Positions 17,531 through 26,058 of a stretch of DNA of 64,000 nucleotides are shown piece after piece. The notes beneath the pieces were generated by a model. The model saw only the letters and a program-made list of their open reading frames with translations. It searched no databases and was not told where the DNA came from. Position numbers and translations under genes: made by a program. Where the stretch lies: the IMG/VR virus record IMGVR_UViG_3300034417_000033, positions 42,908 through 106,907 of that record; one strand, written 5' to 3'. This DNA comes from a virus. Positions within the stretch are counted from its first letter, which is position 1. Every line of letters starts with the position of its first letter.

Positions 17531-18243
17531 TATACTCCTGCGGCAGCTAAAATTTCCTTAACAAACTTAGCATCGTCCTGATTCTGTAGGATTTTATTTC
17601 CCCAAAACTCTGGGTTAATAGCACTCTCAATTATAGTCCCTTGTTCTTCGTTCATTCTACCTAGCAATTGCGGGCCAGTGCTGGACAAATACAACACCCA
17701 CGGACTTATCTTTCCTGATTTTATGAGGTGTGTTGCTTCCACTGGATGGCACGCCACAAAGAAATCAGTAAATTCACGCTGATGTGCTGTTGCCCATAAT
17801 TGCATTTCAACAATTGTTCGCTCAACTGCTTTTTCAACCGGCTCTCTTTTGACAAGTTCCGATAGATACGCCTCATACACAATATCGTTACACCACTTAT
17901 CTAGTGGGATGCCCTGTTTAAGAACAAAATCAACAAATTGCTCTGGCATAATTGGATTTAAACCAATCAAATGTCTGCCAAATTTAACAAACGCCGAATA
18001 AAATTGACTATTGATAAAATCCATTTCATTTTTCGGCGTTTTAGACGTAGTAGTTATTTCATAAAACTTTTGAAACACCCTAAAACCAAATCTAGCTCCA
18101 GGTGTGTCCTTATCAGTGTATCTTCTTTTCTTAACGCACATGTGCGCAGACAATGTCTTCTCTGAAGAAAAGCCTTTCTCACAAAATTTGCAAATGTGAT
18201 CTCTATTTGAAAATAACTTTGATTGTTTCTTCGTCATACCCAT
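17530..18243 (-). CDS. C2H2-type zinc-finger protein of unknown function
   Basis: 237 residues. An N-terminal CKFCEKGFSSEKTLSAHMC finger is followed by a basic KKRR patch. The remainder is a helical domain with conserved-looking segments FINSQFYSAFVKFGRHL and SGKISPWVLYLSSTG. This layout is known from conserved unknown proteins of T4-like marine phages located near gene 62. It is probably nucleic-acid binding, with a replication-linked role inferred from its operon. It overlaps gene 62 by 41 bases. Confidence 0.75.
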   Translation of the reverse strand: MGMTKKQSKLFSNRDHICKFCEKGFSSEKTLSAHMCVKKRRYTDKDTPGARFGFRVFQKFYEITTTSKTPKNEMDFINSQFYSAFVKFGRHLIGLNPIMPEQFVDFVLKQGIPLDKWCNDIVYEAYLSELVKREPVEKAVERTIVEMQLWATAHQREFTDFFVACHPVEATHLIKSGKISPWVLYLSSTGPQLLGRMNEEQGTIIESAINPEFWGNKILQNQDDAKFVKEILAAAGV

Positions 18244-18664
18244 ACGTTCGCGCCAGAGTTTTCAAATCATCAGGTGTGTTTACTGCAATGAATGCGTCAA
18301 TATCATCCAACTTCATTTGCGGATAAAGATCAGACACAAATTCCTGCAATTTGTTTTTCTTCTTGCCCTTTGGAGGCTTCATGAATCTACGGCGTGTGTT
18401 ACGTTCCCCGCATATTGCAATTGTCATCCATGTTAGTTCTGGATGATTCTTTAAATCAGAAAAGTTCTTATTAACGACTGCATTAACTAATGGCACAAAG
18501 TATTCATTATACTCATTAAGTTCACACGATGTTGCCCAGCGCATAGTTAACCAAGGCGAGAACTCTTTCTTCTGCTCTGGTGTTAACTTGCGATAAAACA
18601 GTTTGTCTTTTCTATCTATTGCATTTAACAAATCTTTTAAATCAATTAATGTTTCTTTAGCCAT
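18203..18664 (-). CDS. 62: Clamp loader small subunit, T4 gp62 family
   Basis: 153 residues (T4 gp62 has 187). The segments LTMRWATSCELNEYNEYFVP, NHPELTWMTIAICG and RRRFMKPPKGKKKN follow the pattern of gp62 proteins, which with gp44 load the sliding clamp. Genes 44 and 45 are not seen in this window. It overlaps the upstream small gene by 8 bases. The identity rests on the conserved W-x-T-M-R-W and H-P-E-L motifs. Confidence 0.75.
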   Translation of the reverse strand: MAKETLIDLKDLLNAIDRKDKLFYRKLTPEQKKEFSPWLTMRWATSCELNEYNEYFVPLVNAVVNKNFSDLKNHPELTWMTIAICGERNTRRRFMKPPKGKKKNKLQEFVSDLYPQMKLDDIDAFIAVNTPDDLKTLARTYGYDEETIKVIFK

Positions 18665-18881
18665 GTTCGTGCCCAGTCCAAGGTATACTTAGTTTATTAC
18701 AAATACTTTCTTCGCCCAGTAATTTTAATACCATCATATCTGCATTATTGAGAAGGACAAAATAAAGTTTGTCCCCATCTATGCCTACTGCTAACACGCC
18801 TGGCAAATTACCCATATATTTTTTAGCTTGCTTGTACCAGCGAAACGATATATTTGTAGTCAGGCGCGTTCTTTTTGCCAT
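18657..18881 (-). CDS. Small unknown protein upstream of gene 62
   Basis: 74 residues with a basic N-terminus (MAKRTRLTT) and a beta hairpin-like middle (GVLAVGIDGDKLYFVLLNNA). Its start overlaps the stop upstream by one base (TAATG) and its end overlaps gene 62. It is not recognised; translational coupling suggests a replication accessory. Confidence 0.63.
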   Translation of the reverse strand: MAKRTRLTTNISFRWYKQAKKYMGNLPGVLAVGIDGDKLYFVLLNNADMMVLKLLGEESICNKLSIPWTGHEHG

Positions 18882-19384
18882 TACTGAAACAGTGTTGCGA
18901 TGTCGATTGGTGTTTGAATCTTAGCACCTTCTTTTACAAACAATGCACACAAGGGTTTTTCTCCGCCTTCGACTGGAACAACAAGAATGTTGCCATTTTT
19001 CAATTTTGGGAAATACCACTTAACATCTGCATATACGTTGGAAATAGTAATTTCTTTGGATGCCGGTACCATATGCTCTAATGGATTAAATAGCAGTGAG
19101 TGAAATCCCCTGTCGTTTAACTTTGTTAGCGGCATAATTTCTAAATCGCCATAATCTTCATCACACACAACAATCGACCAATCTAGTGGCATCTTAATTG
19201 TGTGCTTACCAATCTCTAACACAATCGCTGGAGAATGGAACGACTCCAAGAATATCAAAGGAAGGAAGTAAAAGTCTATGTTGTGTTTATCGGAACAATC
19301 AAGCACACAATATCTTATGTCTTCAATTTCCTCTGGAATGCTATCCAGCTCGTATGGGTTATTTTCTACTGTGAGTATTCTCAA
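18881..19384 (-). CDS. Conserved T4-like phage protein of unknown function
   Basis: 167 residues, starting at a TTG with AGGAC five bases upstream. Conserved-looking blocks are LPLIFLESFHSPA, PLDWSIVVCDEDYGD, LNDRGFHSLLFNPL and WYFPKLKNGNILVVP. Proteins with these blocks accompany uvsW and clamp-loader genes in marine T4-like phages. No catalytic motif is evident. The function is unknown. Confidence 0.78.
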   Translation of the reverse strand: MRILTVENNPYELDSIPEEIEDIRYCVLDCSDKHNIDFYFLPLIFLESFHSPAIVLEIGKHTIKMPLDWSIVVCDEDYGDLEIMPLTKLNDRGFHSLLFNPLEHMVPASKEITISNVYADVKWYFPKLKNGNILVVPVEGGEKPLCALFVKEGAKIQTPIDIATLFQ

Positions 19385-19404
19385 AATTTGTCCTATTGTT
19401 ATTA

Positions 19405-19668
19405 TTATTTTGCAATTTGATTTACCTTTCTATTCTCAAATGGTTGTATAACATCTCTAAATAACTTAATATCTAGTTCACCTGCTAAACAGCCCAATAA
19501 AAAAGTTTCTTTATCCGCACACCTAAACACAACATCGAGAAAATACTTACCTCCGCGCTGCTGTCTAACAAGGTCTGCATACGGAATTCTATTTTTTCTT
19601 AACTGCATTTTTAATGCACTTATTGGAAAATCAAAACTGTATGGAATATTCGTTTCGTGTATATACAT
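19405..19668 (-). CDS. Small protein of the F-x4-D-x-L-K motif family
   Basis: Up to 87 residues. Its segment YFLDVVFRCADKETFLLGC matches a motif shared by at least six other small proteins here. The TATAAT of a perfect promoter overlaps the ATG at 19668, so an mRNA from it would begin inside the frame. The real start may then be a Met at 19608 (67 residues, beginning MQLRKNRIPYADL). The function is unknown. Confidence 0.6.
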   Translation of the reverse strand: MYIHETNIPYSFDFPISALKMQLRKNRIPYADLVRQQRGGKYFLDVVFRCADKETFLLGCLAGELDIKLFRDVIQPFENRKVNQIAK

Positions 19669-19695
19669 TATAGCAGTTCCTTATAAAGATGTCAA
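19667..19695 (-). promoter_or_regulatory. Perfect sigma70-like promoter overlapping a start codon
   Basis: TTGACA (19690-19695), 17 bases, TATAAT (19667-19672) on the minus strand. The last two bases of the -10 are the first two of the ATG at 19668. The uvsW stop codon (TGA) sits inside TTGACA. Confidence 0.85.
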
Positions 19696-21149
19696 CGATC
19701 TAGTTTTACCACTTTAAATGGGTACTGCTCTTGTTTATAATATTTCTTACGTTCGGTTAGATGGCGTTTAGAATATTTAGAAGAGGAACACAAATCGTAT
19801 ACGTTTGCAAAGTCTTTATCTTCTGCTTTCCGTATGCTTCTGCCGATTGATTGAATAACTCGAATAAAGCTCTTGCCTGGTTCTAACATGAACAGATTAA
19901 AAATTCTTGGAACGTCAATGCCCACGGCCGCGACACCATAAGTAGCAATGATTGTGTTATTGTCTGAAGTTTGGATCTTTTTATATTCTTCTTTTCTTTC
20001 GTCACTGTCAACTGTCCCGTTAATAAAAACTGAGCCTGGAATAAGCTCTTGTAATATTTTACCTGTCTCAATTCTATCAATTAAGATAAGTGCGTTGCCA
20101 CCGTCTGCATGTGTAGTAATGTAGTTTGCAAGAAACTTTAGTCGATCCTTGTCTGTTACTAGATATTTTAGCTCAGTTGCATAGCTTGCAAACTTATAAT
20201 CATAATCTTGTATCTGTGCGACAGTAATGTGCAAGTTACTTAATATGCCTTTGTCTTGCAATTCTTTTGCAGTAACAGAATTAATAAGAGGGCCAATTGA
20301 ACAAAGCAATGACATCTTGTCATAATCTTCTAAAGGAATAGTGCCAGTCATCCCCCAACGTATTGGCACATTTGCAAAAGTAGATGTCAGATGTTTTCGA
20401 AGTACCTTTGCATCTGCTCCGTGACATTCGTCCACAATAACAGTTGCAATGCCTTCGACAAAATCATCAAGATCCAATTCCAGATCGTATTTTTTGCTTT
20501 TCTTATCTAGAGCTTCAATACTTTGCCATGTACAAATAATATGTTGGTGCCCAGGCTCTTTTCTATCACCAAAGTAAACACCCACATCAAGACCAAGTAA
20601 TTTGAAATCTCGTTCTGTCTGTGTTACCAGATCCTTACTTGGAACGATAGTTATTGTTCTTCCATACTTTTCTGTCTTGTGTGCAAGTATGGCCGTGATT
20701 AAAGTTTTTCCTGCTCCAGTTGATACTTTTTGTATAGACTGAGTATTTGCAAGATATTCGTTAACTACTTCAACTTGGTGCTCTCGAACCATAATTGATT
20801 CGCCTGCTTTTACGTGGCCTTCTGGCCAAACAATATGGGCATACGAATCTTCACTAACTGCATCAAATTCAAAAGTGTTATGTACGCGGGCATCATCAAT
20901 CGAAATTAAATATCCTGCCTCTTGTACAATTGGCAACAGCCTATCTAACAAATTAATATTTGTTCTGCCGCCCACATCACAAAACGCTTCTTTTCCATTC
21001 CAACGGCCTAACTTAAAGGCAGGTGAGAACTTAGCCCAAGGCATGAAGAATTCTGTTGCTTGAACTAATTTTCGTCTTGTGCCGGCATCGAGCCCTTTCA
21101 GTTGACAGTTAACTTCGTCCTGAATATAGATTATACAATCCTGCGACAT
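19692..21149 (-). CDS. uvsW: UvsW-type recombination helicase
   Basis: A superfamily 2 helicase, 485 residues (T4 UvsW 503). Walker A STGAGKT (143-149), DECHGAD (the DExH box, about 237-240), RWGMTGTIP (motif III) and the C-terminal QSIGRSIRKAED (motif VI) are visible. A UvsW-type N-terminal DNA-binding domain covers about 1-110. In T4 it rewinds DNA, branch-migrates Holliday junctions and shuts off origin-dependent replication. It sits in the recombination block with uvsX and the uvsY-like gene. Confidence 0.93.
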   Translation of the reverse strand: MSQDCIIYIQDEVNCQLKGLDAGTRRKLVQATEFFMPWAKFSPAFKLGRWNGKEAFCDVGGRTNINLLDRLLPIVQEAGYLISIDDARVHNTFEFDAVSEDSYAHIVWPEGHVKAGESIMVREHQVEVVNEYLANTQSIQKVSTGAGKTLITAILAHKTEKYGRTITIVPSKDLVTQTERDFKLLGLDVGVYFGDRKEPGHQHIICTWQSIEALDKKSKKYDLELDLDDFVEGIATVIVDECHGADAKVLRKHLTSTFANVPIRWGMTGTIPLEDYDKMSLLCSIGPLINSVTAKELQDKGILSNLHITVAQIQDYDYKFASYATELKYLVTDKDRLKFLANYITTHADGGNALILIDRIETGKILQELIPGSVFINGTVDSDERKEEYKKIQTSDNNTIIATYGVAAVGIDVPRIFNLFMLEPGKSFIRVIQSIGRSIRKAEDKDFANVYDLCSSSKYSKRHLTERKKYYKQEQYPFKVVKLDR

Positions 21150-21182
21150 GGTTCCTCAATTTTTATTATTATTTTTAATATT

Positions 21183-21386
21183 TTATTTTGAAAACTTTAA
21201 TTTTGCAATTAATAAATCTTCTGTGTGCTTGTATTTTACTTCATATCTTGCTGCTGGATAAATGGAAATTGTTCTTACCATCACAGCATCTTTAAATATT
21301 GCGTGTTGTATTGAAGCATCGAGATATGCTAACTCGATGCTTCCTGCACCTGCATTCCACTGCTCTGTTGTGTAATCGTTCCACAT
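21183..21386 (-). CDS. Small protein of the F-x4-D-x-L-K motif family
   Basis: 67 residues ending RYEVKYKHTEDLLIAKLKFSK, where the stretch from RYEV onward fits the shared motif of this window's small-protein family. It begins one base after the exported protein upstream. No other domain is visible. The function is unknown. Confidence 0.6.
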   Translation of the reverse strand: MWNDYTTEQWNAGAGSIELAYLDASIQHAIFKDAVMVRTISIYPAARYEVKYKHTEDLLIAKLKFSK

Positions 21387-21387
21387 G

Positions 21388-21930
21388 TTACCAATTCAAT
21401 TTGTGTGTAAACTGAATCCCTTGGTTTAATACAAGCAAACTATTACAAGGAATAATATTTAACTGATATCGAATATCGGATCTCGGAGTAATATTATAAC
21501 CCAATGATACTGTTTGAACAAGTGCAGGAACTAGTGTTGCCACTGTTGTTGCATCTGTGCCAGTATACCCTGTTGCTGCGCCGAGGTAAGTATCATAACC
21601 CACAAAGAATCGTTTTCCCAAAGATAGTTTGCCGTCGTACAGTCGATATGCAAACACAAACGACCTCTTACTGTATGAGTTATCGTATGTGCCTACTAGC
21701 CAATCATTGTATCCTGCTAGTACAACCTCGTTGTCTTCATTATATTTGCCAGAGTGCTTGGTGTGGTGTGTCTTAAAACCAGCGTAAAGGTGTACTTCAT
21801 CTGGGGCAATATATGGTTTCGGAACTTCCTGTTTAGTCTTCTCCACGTTTGCTGAATCTAAGCTATCGTGTGGGATAGCAAAAGACATTGTTGACATGCA
21901 CATTACAACAAAAAATAGAACTTTCTTCAT
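21388..21930 (-). CDS. Exported beta-barrel-like protein with signal peptide
   Basis: About 180 residues. The signal peptide is MKKVLFFVVMCMSTMSFA with cleavage expected after SFA. The mature part alternates hydrophobic and polar residues in strands (YAGFKTHHTKHSG, GYNDWLVGTYDNSY, SFVFAYRLYDG, GKRFFVGYDTY), as in small outer-membrane barrels. AGGGAG lies 9 bases before the ATG at 21930, preferred over a Met three codons upstream. It could modify the cell surface, for example in superinfection exclusion. That role is speculative. Confidence 0.72.
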   Translation of the reverse strand: MKKVLFFVVMCMSTMSFAIPHDSLDSANVEKTKQEVPKPYIAPDEVHLYAGFKTHHTKHSGKYNEDNEVVLAGYNDWLVGTYDNSYSKRSFVFAYRLYDGKLSLGKRFFVGYDTYLGAATGYTGTDATTVATLVPALVQTVSLGYNITPRSDIRYQLNIIPCNSLLVLNQGIQFTHKLNW

Positions 21931-21931
21931 T

Positions 21932-22273
21932 TCATTCATCTCCCTGTAATTTATCTTGCAACCGTTGCATCTTTTCCGACTTAGTTATGAAAAGTTCATA
22001 AGATGTAAAATCCAACCATCTTGCCGCATTAGCTGTTGCCAAAAGAAACACTGCAAACATTTGATACATCAACGGCCAAAATGCTTTCATGTGCAAATCA
22101 AAAGAACACACATAATTCACTAGCATTGGAATAAGGAAATTACAAAACAACATGCGTTTTCCAGAATTAACGTACTTTGTTATGTACAGCCTCTTCGGAG
22201 GCTTCGACAGCATCAAATCTGCCATCATAGCTGCGTGTTTTTTATAACTTCGCTCTGCAAAGTATTTAAACAC
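21932..22273 (-). CDS. Membrane protein with two predicted spans
   Basis: 113 residues from a GTG start. Two hydrophobic stretches, CNFLIPMLVNYVCSF (about 44-58) and MYQMFAVFLLATANAA (about 69-84), are flanked by basic ends. It overlaps its upstream neighbour by 8 bases and precedes the exported barrel-like protein. The pair may act together at the envelope. No family is recognised. Confidence 0.65.
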   Translation of the reverse strand: MFKYFAERSYKKHAAMMADLMLSKPPKRLYITKYVNSGKRMLFCNFLIPMLVNYVCSFDLHMKAFWPLMYQMFAVFLLATANAARWLDFTSYELFITKSEKMQRLQDKLQGDE

Positions 22274-22664
22274 TATCGCCCCTCAAACTAGCAAGCGTTT
22301 TTTCCATACCTGTAAGGTACTGCACTTGGTTTAGCAAGTCCATCATTTTGTTCAGTTCAGTAGATGTGTCCAAAAAAGACTGTATTTCTTTATCTTCACA
22401 AAATATGGAAAACGACTTGTTTTGCTTGTAGTCAATTTCGTTAAAAGCAAGGTTGCATTTTTCGTTAATGACAAACCGAAACAGAGATGTTAAATCTCTG
22501 GAGATATAAACGTGTACTTCCTTTTCCTGATCCCAAGTAATTTTAATGGGCTCGTAGTGCTTTGCGCTTAATAGCAGCACCATCCGTTTCAGGAAACGAG
22601 TTTTTAAAGACAAGTACTGGTGGTACAAATCCTCTTTTGTTTTTGTCTTTCTGGAATAACCCAT
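22266..22664 (-). CDS. Unknown early protein, helical C-terminus
   Basis: 132 residues from the ATG at 22664, which has GGAG 7 bases upstream. An in-frame TTG at 22706 is rejected because it lies within the promoter spacer. The middle (ITWDQEKEVHVYISRDLTSL) is beta-like and the end (TELNKMMDLLNQVQYLTGM) is a helix. It heads an early operon with two envelope proteins. The function is unknown. Confidence 0.65.
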   Translation of the reverse strand: MGYSRKTKTKEDLYHQYLSLKTRFLKRMVLLLSAKHYEPIKITWDQEKEVHVYISRDLTSLFRFVINEKCNLAFNEIDYKQNKSFSIFCEDKEIQSFLDTSTELNKMMDLLNQVQYLTGMEKTLASLRGDSV

Positions 22665-22690
22665 CTGTAACTCCATTGCTAAGAGTACAC

Positions 22691-22719
22691 ATGTTAGCAT
22701 ACCCAAGCAATGTTGTCAA
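22691..22719 (-). promoter_or_regulatory. Sigma70-like promoter (TTGACA-17-TAACAT)
   Basis: Minus-strand TTGACA (22714-22719) and TAACAT (22691-22696) with 17 bases between. It stands between the uvsY-like gene and the early operon starting at 22664. Confidence 0.72.
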
Positions 22720-22721
22720 CC

Positions 22722-23186
22722 TTAGTCTATAGTGGAGTCTTCTAACCCTGAACATCTCAGCTTTGTAATATGGCCGATCATCCAGTTTTTGGTATCTAAC
22801 CCTTTGTGCAATGCAAGGTACTTATTTCTCAGTAATGCAAATTCATTAACTAGAATGGTGAGGTCAATCACTGGCTGGTCACCATCCACATACTTTTCTG
22901 CATCTCTGGATGTGAGTGCCCGATTATAATTTTCTAAGAACTTCTTAAACGAAGCTGAACGTGCTTTCTTTAGTTCAATGTTTAGGTGCTCAAGGATTGC
23001 CTCAATTTCTTGAAGCTGACCGAAACGCTGCTCAACAATGCCTGGCAACTCAGAAGCATGCCTTTCTAATGACTTGCCCTTCAATGTAAGAGTGAGCCGG
23101 CCATCGTCAAGTTCAGTTTCAAAATGAGTGATACATGGCGATAGCTGAGACATATCCCTAACAATCTTATTATACCAAAGACTCAT
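22722..23186 (-). CDS. uvsY: UvsY-like recombination mediator (putative)
   Basis: 154 residues, mostly helical. SFKKFLENYNRALTSRDAEK, the KYLALHKGLDTKNWMIGHI helix and the end TKLRCSGLED follow the pattern of proteins annotated as UvsY in several T4-like phages. UvsY loads UvsX onto gp32-covered ssDNA. Support comes from position: uvsX and gene 32 lie just upstream and uvsW downstream. Direct similarity to T4 UvsY (137 residues) is faint, so this is a moderate-confidence call. Confidence 0.58.
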   Translation of the reverse strand: MSLWYNKIVRDMSQLSPCITHFETELDDGRLTLTLKGKSLERHASELPGIVEQRFGQLQEIEAILEHLNIELKKARSASFKKFLENYNRALTSRDAEKYVDGDQPVIDLTILVNEFALLRNKYLALHKGLDTKNWMIGHITKLRCSGLEDSTID

Positions 23187-23467
23187 TTTAAGTAATTAAC
23201 TCCATTGAGCATTGCTTGTGTAAACATAAGAGCTCTACGTCTTCTGTTTATGATTGCTTTTCCATTTACTCGCAGTAATCTCGGATTTACACCTAACGAT
23301 TCAATTAGCTTAGTATGCAAGGATGTGATTGCTGCAGGTGTAGTTATTTCCATTGCTAAACTTTCATCTGTCACTAACTGTTCGAGAATAGCAGAGAGAG
23401 TGCTTTTAACACTCTCCCTATCTCCCGAAAGTATGTGAGTTTCTAATATCTCAATACTCGTCGTCAT
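23183..23467 (-). CDS. Small unknown protein in the uvsX operon
   Basis: 94 residues, helical with a basic segment (GKAIINRRRRALMFTQAML). Two adjacent ATGs exist; the second (23467) is better spaced from GAGG. It overlaps both neighbours by a few bases. It is not recognised. The RRRR patch could contact DNA, which is only a suggestion. Confidence 0.6.
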   Translation of the reverse strand: MTTSIEILETHILSGDRESVKSTLSAILEQLVTDESLAMEITTPAAITSLHTKLIESLGVNPRLLRVNGKAIINRRRRALMFTQAMLNGVNYLK

Positions 23468-23672
23468 CATCTTCCTCTTCTAGGTCGTAATAAGAAGCAA
23501 TTGCAGTAGCAATGTCCTTATCAAAACCAATATCGTTATCGTGCCCATCAGCTACGCCATATTCGTCAAATAATTCTACAACAGAATCGGCAATATCTAA
23601 TCTCTCCTTTGGATTTATGTGCGGTTTAATAATTAACCACAAGTCATTCAAAAAAGCACTGTCTCTTGTCAT
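23451..23672 (-). CDS. Small acidic conserved protein next to uvsX
   Basis: 73 residues. MTRDSAFLNDLWLIIKPHI and the following ERLDIADSVVELFDEYGVADG are typical of a small conserved protein found near uvsX in T4-like phages. The C-terminus is extremely acidic (EEEDDDDEY), which could mimic DNA or bind a recombination protein. The function is unknown. Confidence 0.72.
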   Translation of the reverse strand: MTRDSAFLNDLWLIIKPHINPKERLDIADSVVELFDEYGVADGHDNDIGFDKDIATAIASYYDLEEEDDDDEY

Positions 23673-23683
23673 GTTTTCCCCGT

Positions 23684-24775
23684 TTACTCGTTTGTGTCTG
23701 TAGTGAAGTCTTCTAATTCTGTAGATTCTACAGGAACAATTGTTCCTAAATCATCTTGCGAGAACTCGTCCATTACAATCTTCATTTTCTCAAGATCGTT
23801 CCATTCCTTTCTGAAGTACAACATTTCTACGCCAGCTTTTGTGACATAACGATATCTGTTGCCTTGCTTAACTAACTTTCCTGTCTTTTCAAACAAATCA
23901 AACAAACCAGAAATTGGATTCATACCAGCATCATAAGGAATGTTAATTTTAACTGTTTCAAAAGGCTTTGCGTATCTAGACTTAACAACTTTACACACAG
24001 CACGAATACCTGCCACTTCTGTAATTTTGTTGCCAAGCTCATCTTCTTTAAGTTTCAATTTTTGCATTGCAACTACAATGGATGCAGCAAAGATAGGACC
24101 AGATCCACCACTAATAACAGCATCTGGATTAAACATATCTTGTGAAGCGTATGTGTGGTTAGTACATACTAAACCAATGTCTAAGTTACCAAACATGTTT
24201 GTGCAGTTTGTGACCAAAGCCTTCAGCTGTTTTGCTTTACGACCCATATCGCCTTTCATATCACCTGCCTGGAACTGGTTAGTTTCAGTTGGTGTTAAAA
24301 GCATACCCAACGAGTCAATCACGAATAAAATCTTCGGACGTTCTGCTGAAGGGACATTTTCATATTCTGCTTTATAGTCTTTAACAAAGTCAGAAATAAT
24401 TTTTGCTACGTTATCTACCATAGAGGCAGATATTTTTAACATTTTTTCTGCAGATGTATCAACACCTAATGCTTGCAACCAACTTTCGTCAAGTGCGTTT
24501 TCAGTATCAATTAATACAACAAAAATGCCTTTTGCTTGCGCATCCTTAACTACGTTTCCAGACACAATGTAGCTTTTGCCACTGCCGGATTCGCCTGCTA
24601 GGATTGTAACTTTGCCCATTGGGATGCCTTTGTAGAAATCACTACTAACTAAATAGTTAAGTGCGTAATTTCCTGTAGAAACCCAAACTGTAGGATCGTT
24701 AAATCCAGTTGAGATTCCAGCAATACTTTTTGTAATATCTTTACGGAATTTAGAGACGTCGAATGGTCTTGTCAT
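23684..24775 (-). CDS. uvsX: UvsX recombinase, RecA family
   Basis: A strand-exchange protein, 363 residues (T4 UvsX 391). Walker A AGESGSGKS (60-68), Walker B segment ILFVIDSLGML and the L2-like region around ISGGSGPIFAAS are visible. It drives recombination-dependent replication with UvsY, gp32 and UvsW, all encoded nearby. A GGAG-type site precedes the ATG. A terminator separates it from gene 32. Confidence 0.95.
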   Translation of the reverse strand: MTRPFDVSKFRKDITKSIAGISTGFNDPTVWVSTGNYALNYLVSSDFYKGIPMGKVTILAGESGSGKSYIVSGNVVKDAQAKGIFVVLIDTENALDESWLQALGVDTSAEKMLKISASMVDNVAKIISDFVKDYKAEYENVPSAERPKILFVIDSLGMLLTPTETNQFQAGDMKGDMGRKAKQLKALVTNCTNMFGNLDIGLVCTNHTYASQDMFNPDAVISGGSGPIFAASIVVAMQKLKLKEDELGNKITEVAGIRAVCKVVKSRYAKPFETVKINIPYDAGMNPISGLFDLFEKTGKLVKQGNRYRYVTKAGVEMLYFRKEWNDLEKMKIVMDEFSQDDLGTIVPVESTELEDFTTDTNE

Positions 24776-24823
24776 TTTTCTCCTTGTTATGCCATGCTTC
24801 GGATATTGTATCCTACTGTCGGC

Positions 24824-24853
24824 AAAAGATGGGGAGGATTTACTCCTCCCCCA
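24824..24853 (-). terminator. Intrinsic terminator after gene 32
   Basis: On the minus strand ATGGGG-GAGGA pairs with TCCTCCCCAT (one bulged G, 5-base loop) and is followed by CTTTT. It lies 31 bases past the gene 32 stop and before uvsX. Confidence 0.78.
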
Positions 24854-24884
24854 TTTGATTGGGCGTTAACCCTTATAGTTCTTA

Positions 24885-25886
24885 TTATTTACGGTTGCGG
24901 ATCATATCCAGGATATCTTGCGCAGATTTACCAGTTGTGCTTGCGTTAGCAGGTGGGGTCACAACAATAGCGTCATCGCTATCGGAATCTGTGCTATCCA
25001 TATCAAACGGAATGCTGTCGTCTGTAGGAGTAGATACTTTTGGAGTAGAGTACGTTGTACCTTTGTCGGTTCCGGCGTTCGTCGCAGGTGCTTTGTAATC
25101 TAGACCGTAAGGCTTGTAAAACTTCGCCCAACGTTCTGGATCATAAAGATCACCCTCAACAGAAGCTTCAAACATTTCGAATTGTGCGTTGAGTTCTTCT
25201 GAAGTAGGTTTCTTCGGAAGGAATTCACTCAAGTCGTACAAGCCGTATTTGTTGATTGCTTCAAGTTGTTCTTCTGTTAAAGCTGTTTCTCTTTTTGCCC
25301 ATTTAGAAGTGCTGTAATCTGCATAACCACCTTTAGATGATTTAGCAATACGGAAGTTTGTTCCGTTCAGCAAGTCAGTTGGGTTGCCTTCCATTTCTGG
25401 ATCGACAAGAGCTGCTTTAATGATGTTAAATACTTGCGGGGAGATAATGAATTTGCGGATTGGATTTTCCGGCAAATCTTTCTCGTGCATTGGATCTTCT
25501 TCAACAAAACCTTGGAAAATGTAAGAACGTTTTTTCCAATAAGTTCTTGCAGTTGCATCAAGATCAGTACTGAACCAAGGACGAATCTCTTGGTGAATTG
25601 GGCAAGTCTCGCCCCACATTTCAATACATGGTACTTGGATTACAATTTTCTTGTTTTCGTCGCCGCCTTTAATTCCACGGAATGGAATTTTAATAAGCTG
25701 ACGCTCAGTCCAGAAAAAGGTGTTGTCTTCGTTCTTATCAGGGAGGAATCTAACTACTGCTGTTTCACCTTCTGGGATATTCCAGAACGGATAACTTGTG
25801 TTGTCTTTGTTGGTGTTATTTGATTTGCCAGCACGTTTGTTGTCAAGTGCTTTTAATTTTTCGCGGATTTCTGCTAAAGATGCCAT
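24885..25886 (-). CDS. 32: Single-stranded DNA-binding protein, T4 gp32 family
   Basis: 333 residues (T4 gp32 301). The basic N-terminal LAST-type segment KRAGKS (18-23) mediates cooperativity. The OB-fold core opens YPFWNIPEGETAVVRFLPD and includes the metal-binding cluster with Cys87, Cys95 and His98. A Pro/Ser/Asp acidic tail (about 285-315) is the protein-interaction arm. It coats ssDNA in replication and recombination. The leader of about 115 bases carries a strong sigma70 promoter and, further upstream, two GATAAATA elements. Confidence 0.94.
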   Translation of the reverse strand: MASLAEIREKLKALDNKRAGKSNNTNKDNTSYPFWNIPEGETAVVRFLPDKNEDNTFFWTERQLIKIPFRGIKGGDENKKIVIQVPCIEMWGETCPIHQEIRPWFSTDLDATARTYWKKRSYIFQGFVEEDPMHEKDLPENPIRKFIISPQVFNIIKAALVDPEMEGNPTDLLNGTNFRIAKSSKGGYADYSTSKWAKRETALTEEQLEAINKYGLYDLSEFLPKKPTSEELNAQFEMFEASVEGDLYDPERWAKFYKPYGLDYKAPATNAGTDKGTTYSTPKVSTPTDDSIPFDMDSTDSDSDDAIVVTPPANASTTGKSAQDILDMIRNRK

Positions 25887-26008
25887 TTATGAATTTTCCT
25901 TTTATGATTATTATAGTTTAACGCTTTCCTTTTTTGATTGTTTAAGAGTGCGTTACGTCTCTCAACAACTCGCCCCCTAAAGGACTTGATAGCGTGTAAT
26001 ATTTGTAT

Positions 26009-26037
26009 ATTATACGCTATCCTTATTACAATGTCAA
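26009..26037 (-). promoter_or_regulatory. Perfect sigma70-like promoter for gene 32
   Basis: TTGACA (26032-26037), 17 bases, TATAAT (26009-26014) on the minus strand, giving a predicted leader of about 115 bases before the gene 32 ATG. Confidence 0.88.
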
Positions 26038-26038
26038 C

Positions 26039-26058
26039 TATTTATCTAAATATTTATC
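26039..26058 (-). promoter_or_regulatory. Two tandem GATAAATA late elements upstream of gene 32
   Basis: GATAAATA occurs twice on the minus strand (26051-26058 and 26039-26046), four bases apart, abutting the sigma70 promoter. Gene 32 may therefore be expressed both early and late. Confidence 0.55.

Noticed and set aside
19667-19695. Treating the promoter at 19667-19695 as a leaderless promoter like the other three
   Set aside because: Its -10 overlaps the ATG itself, so an mRNA from it would start inside the frame; the start of that gene is left open instead.
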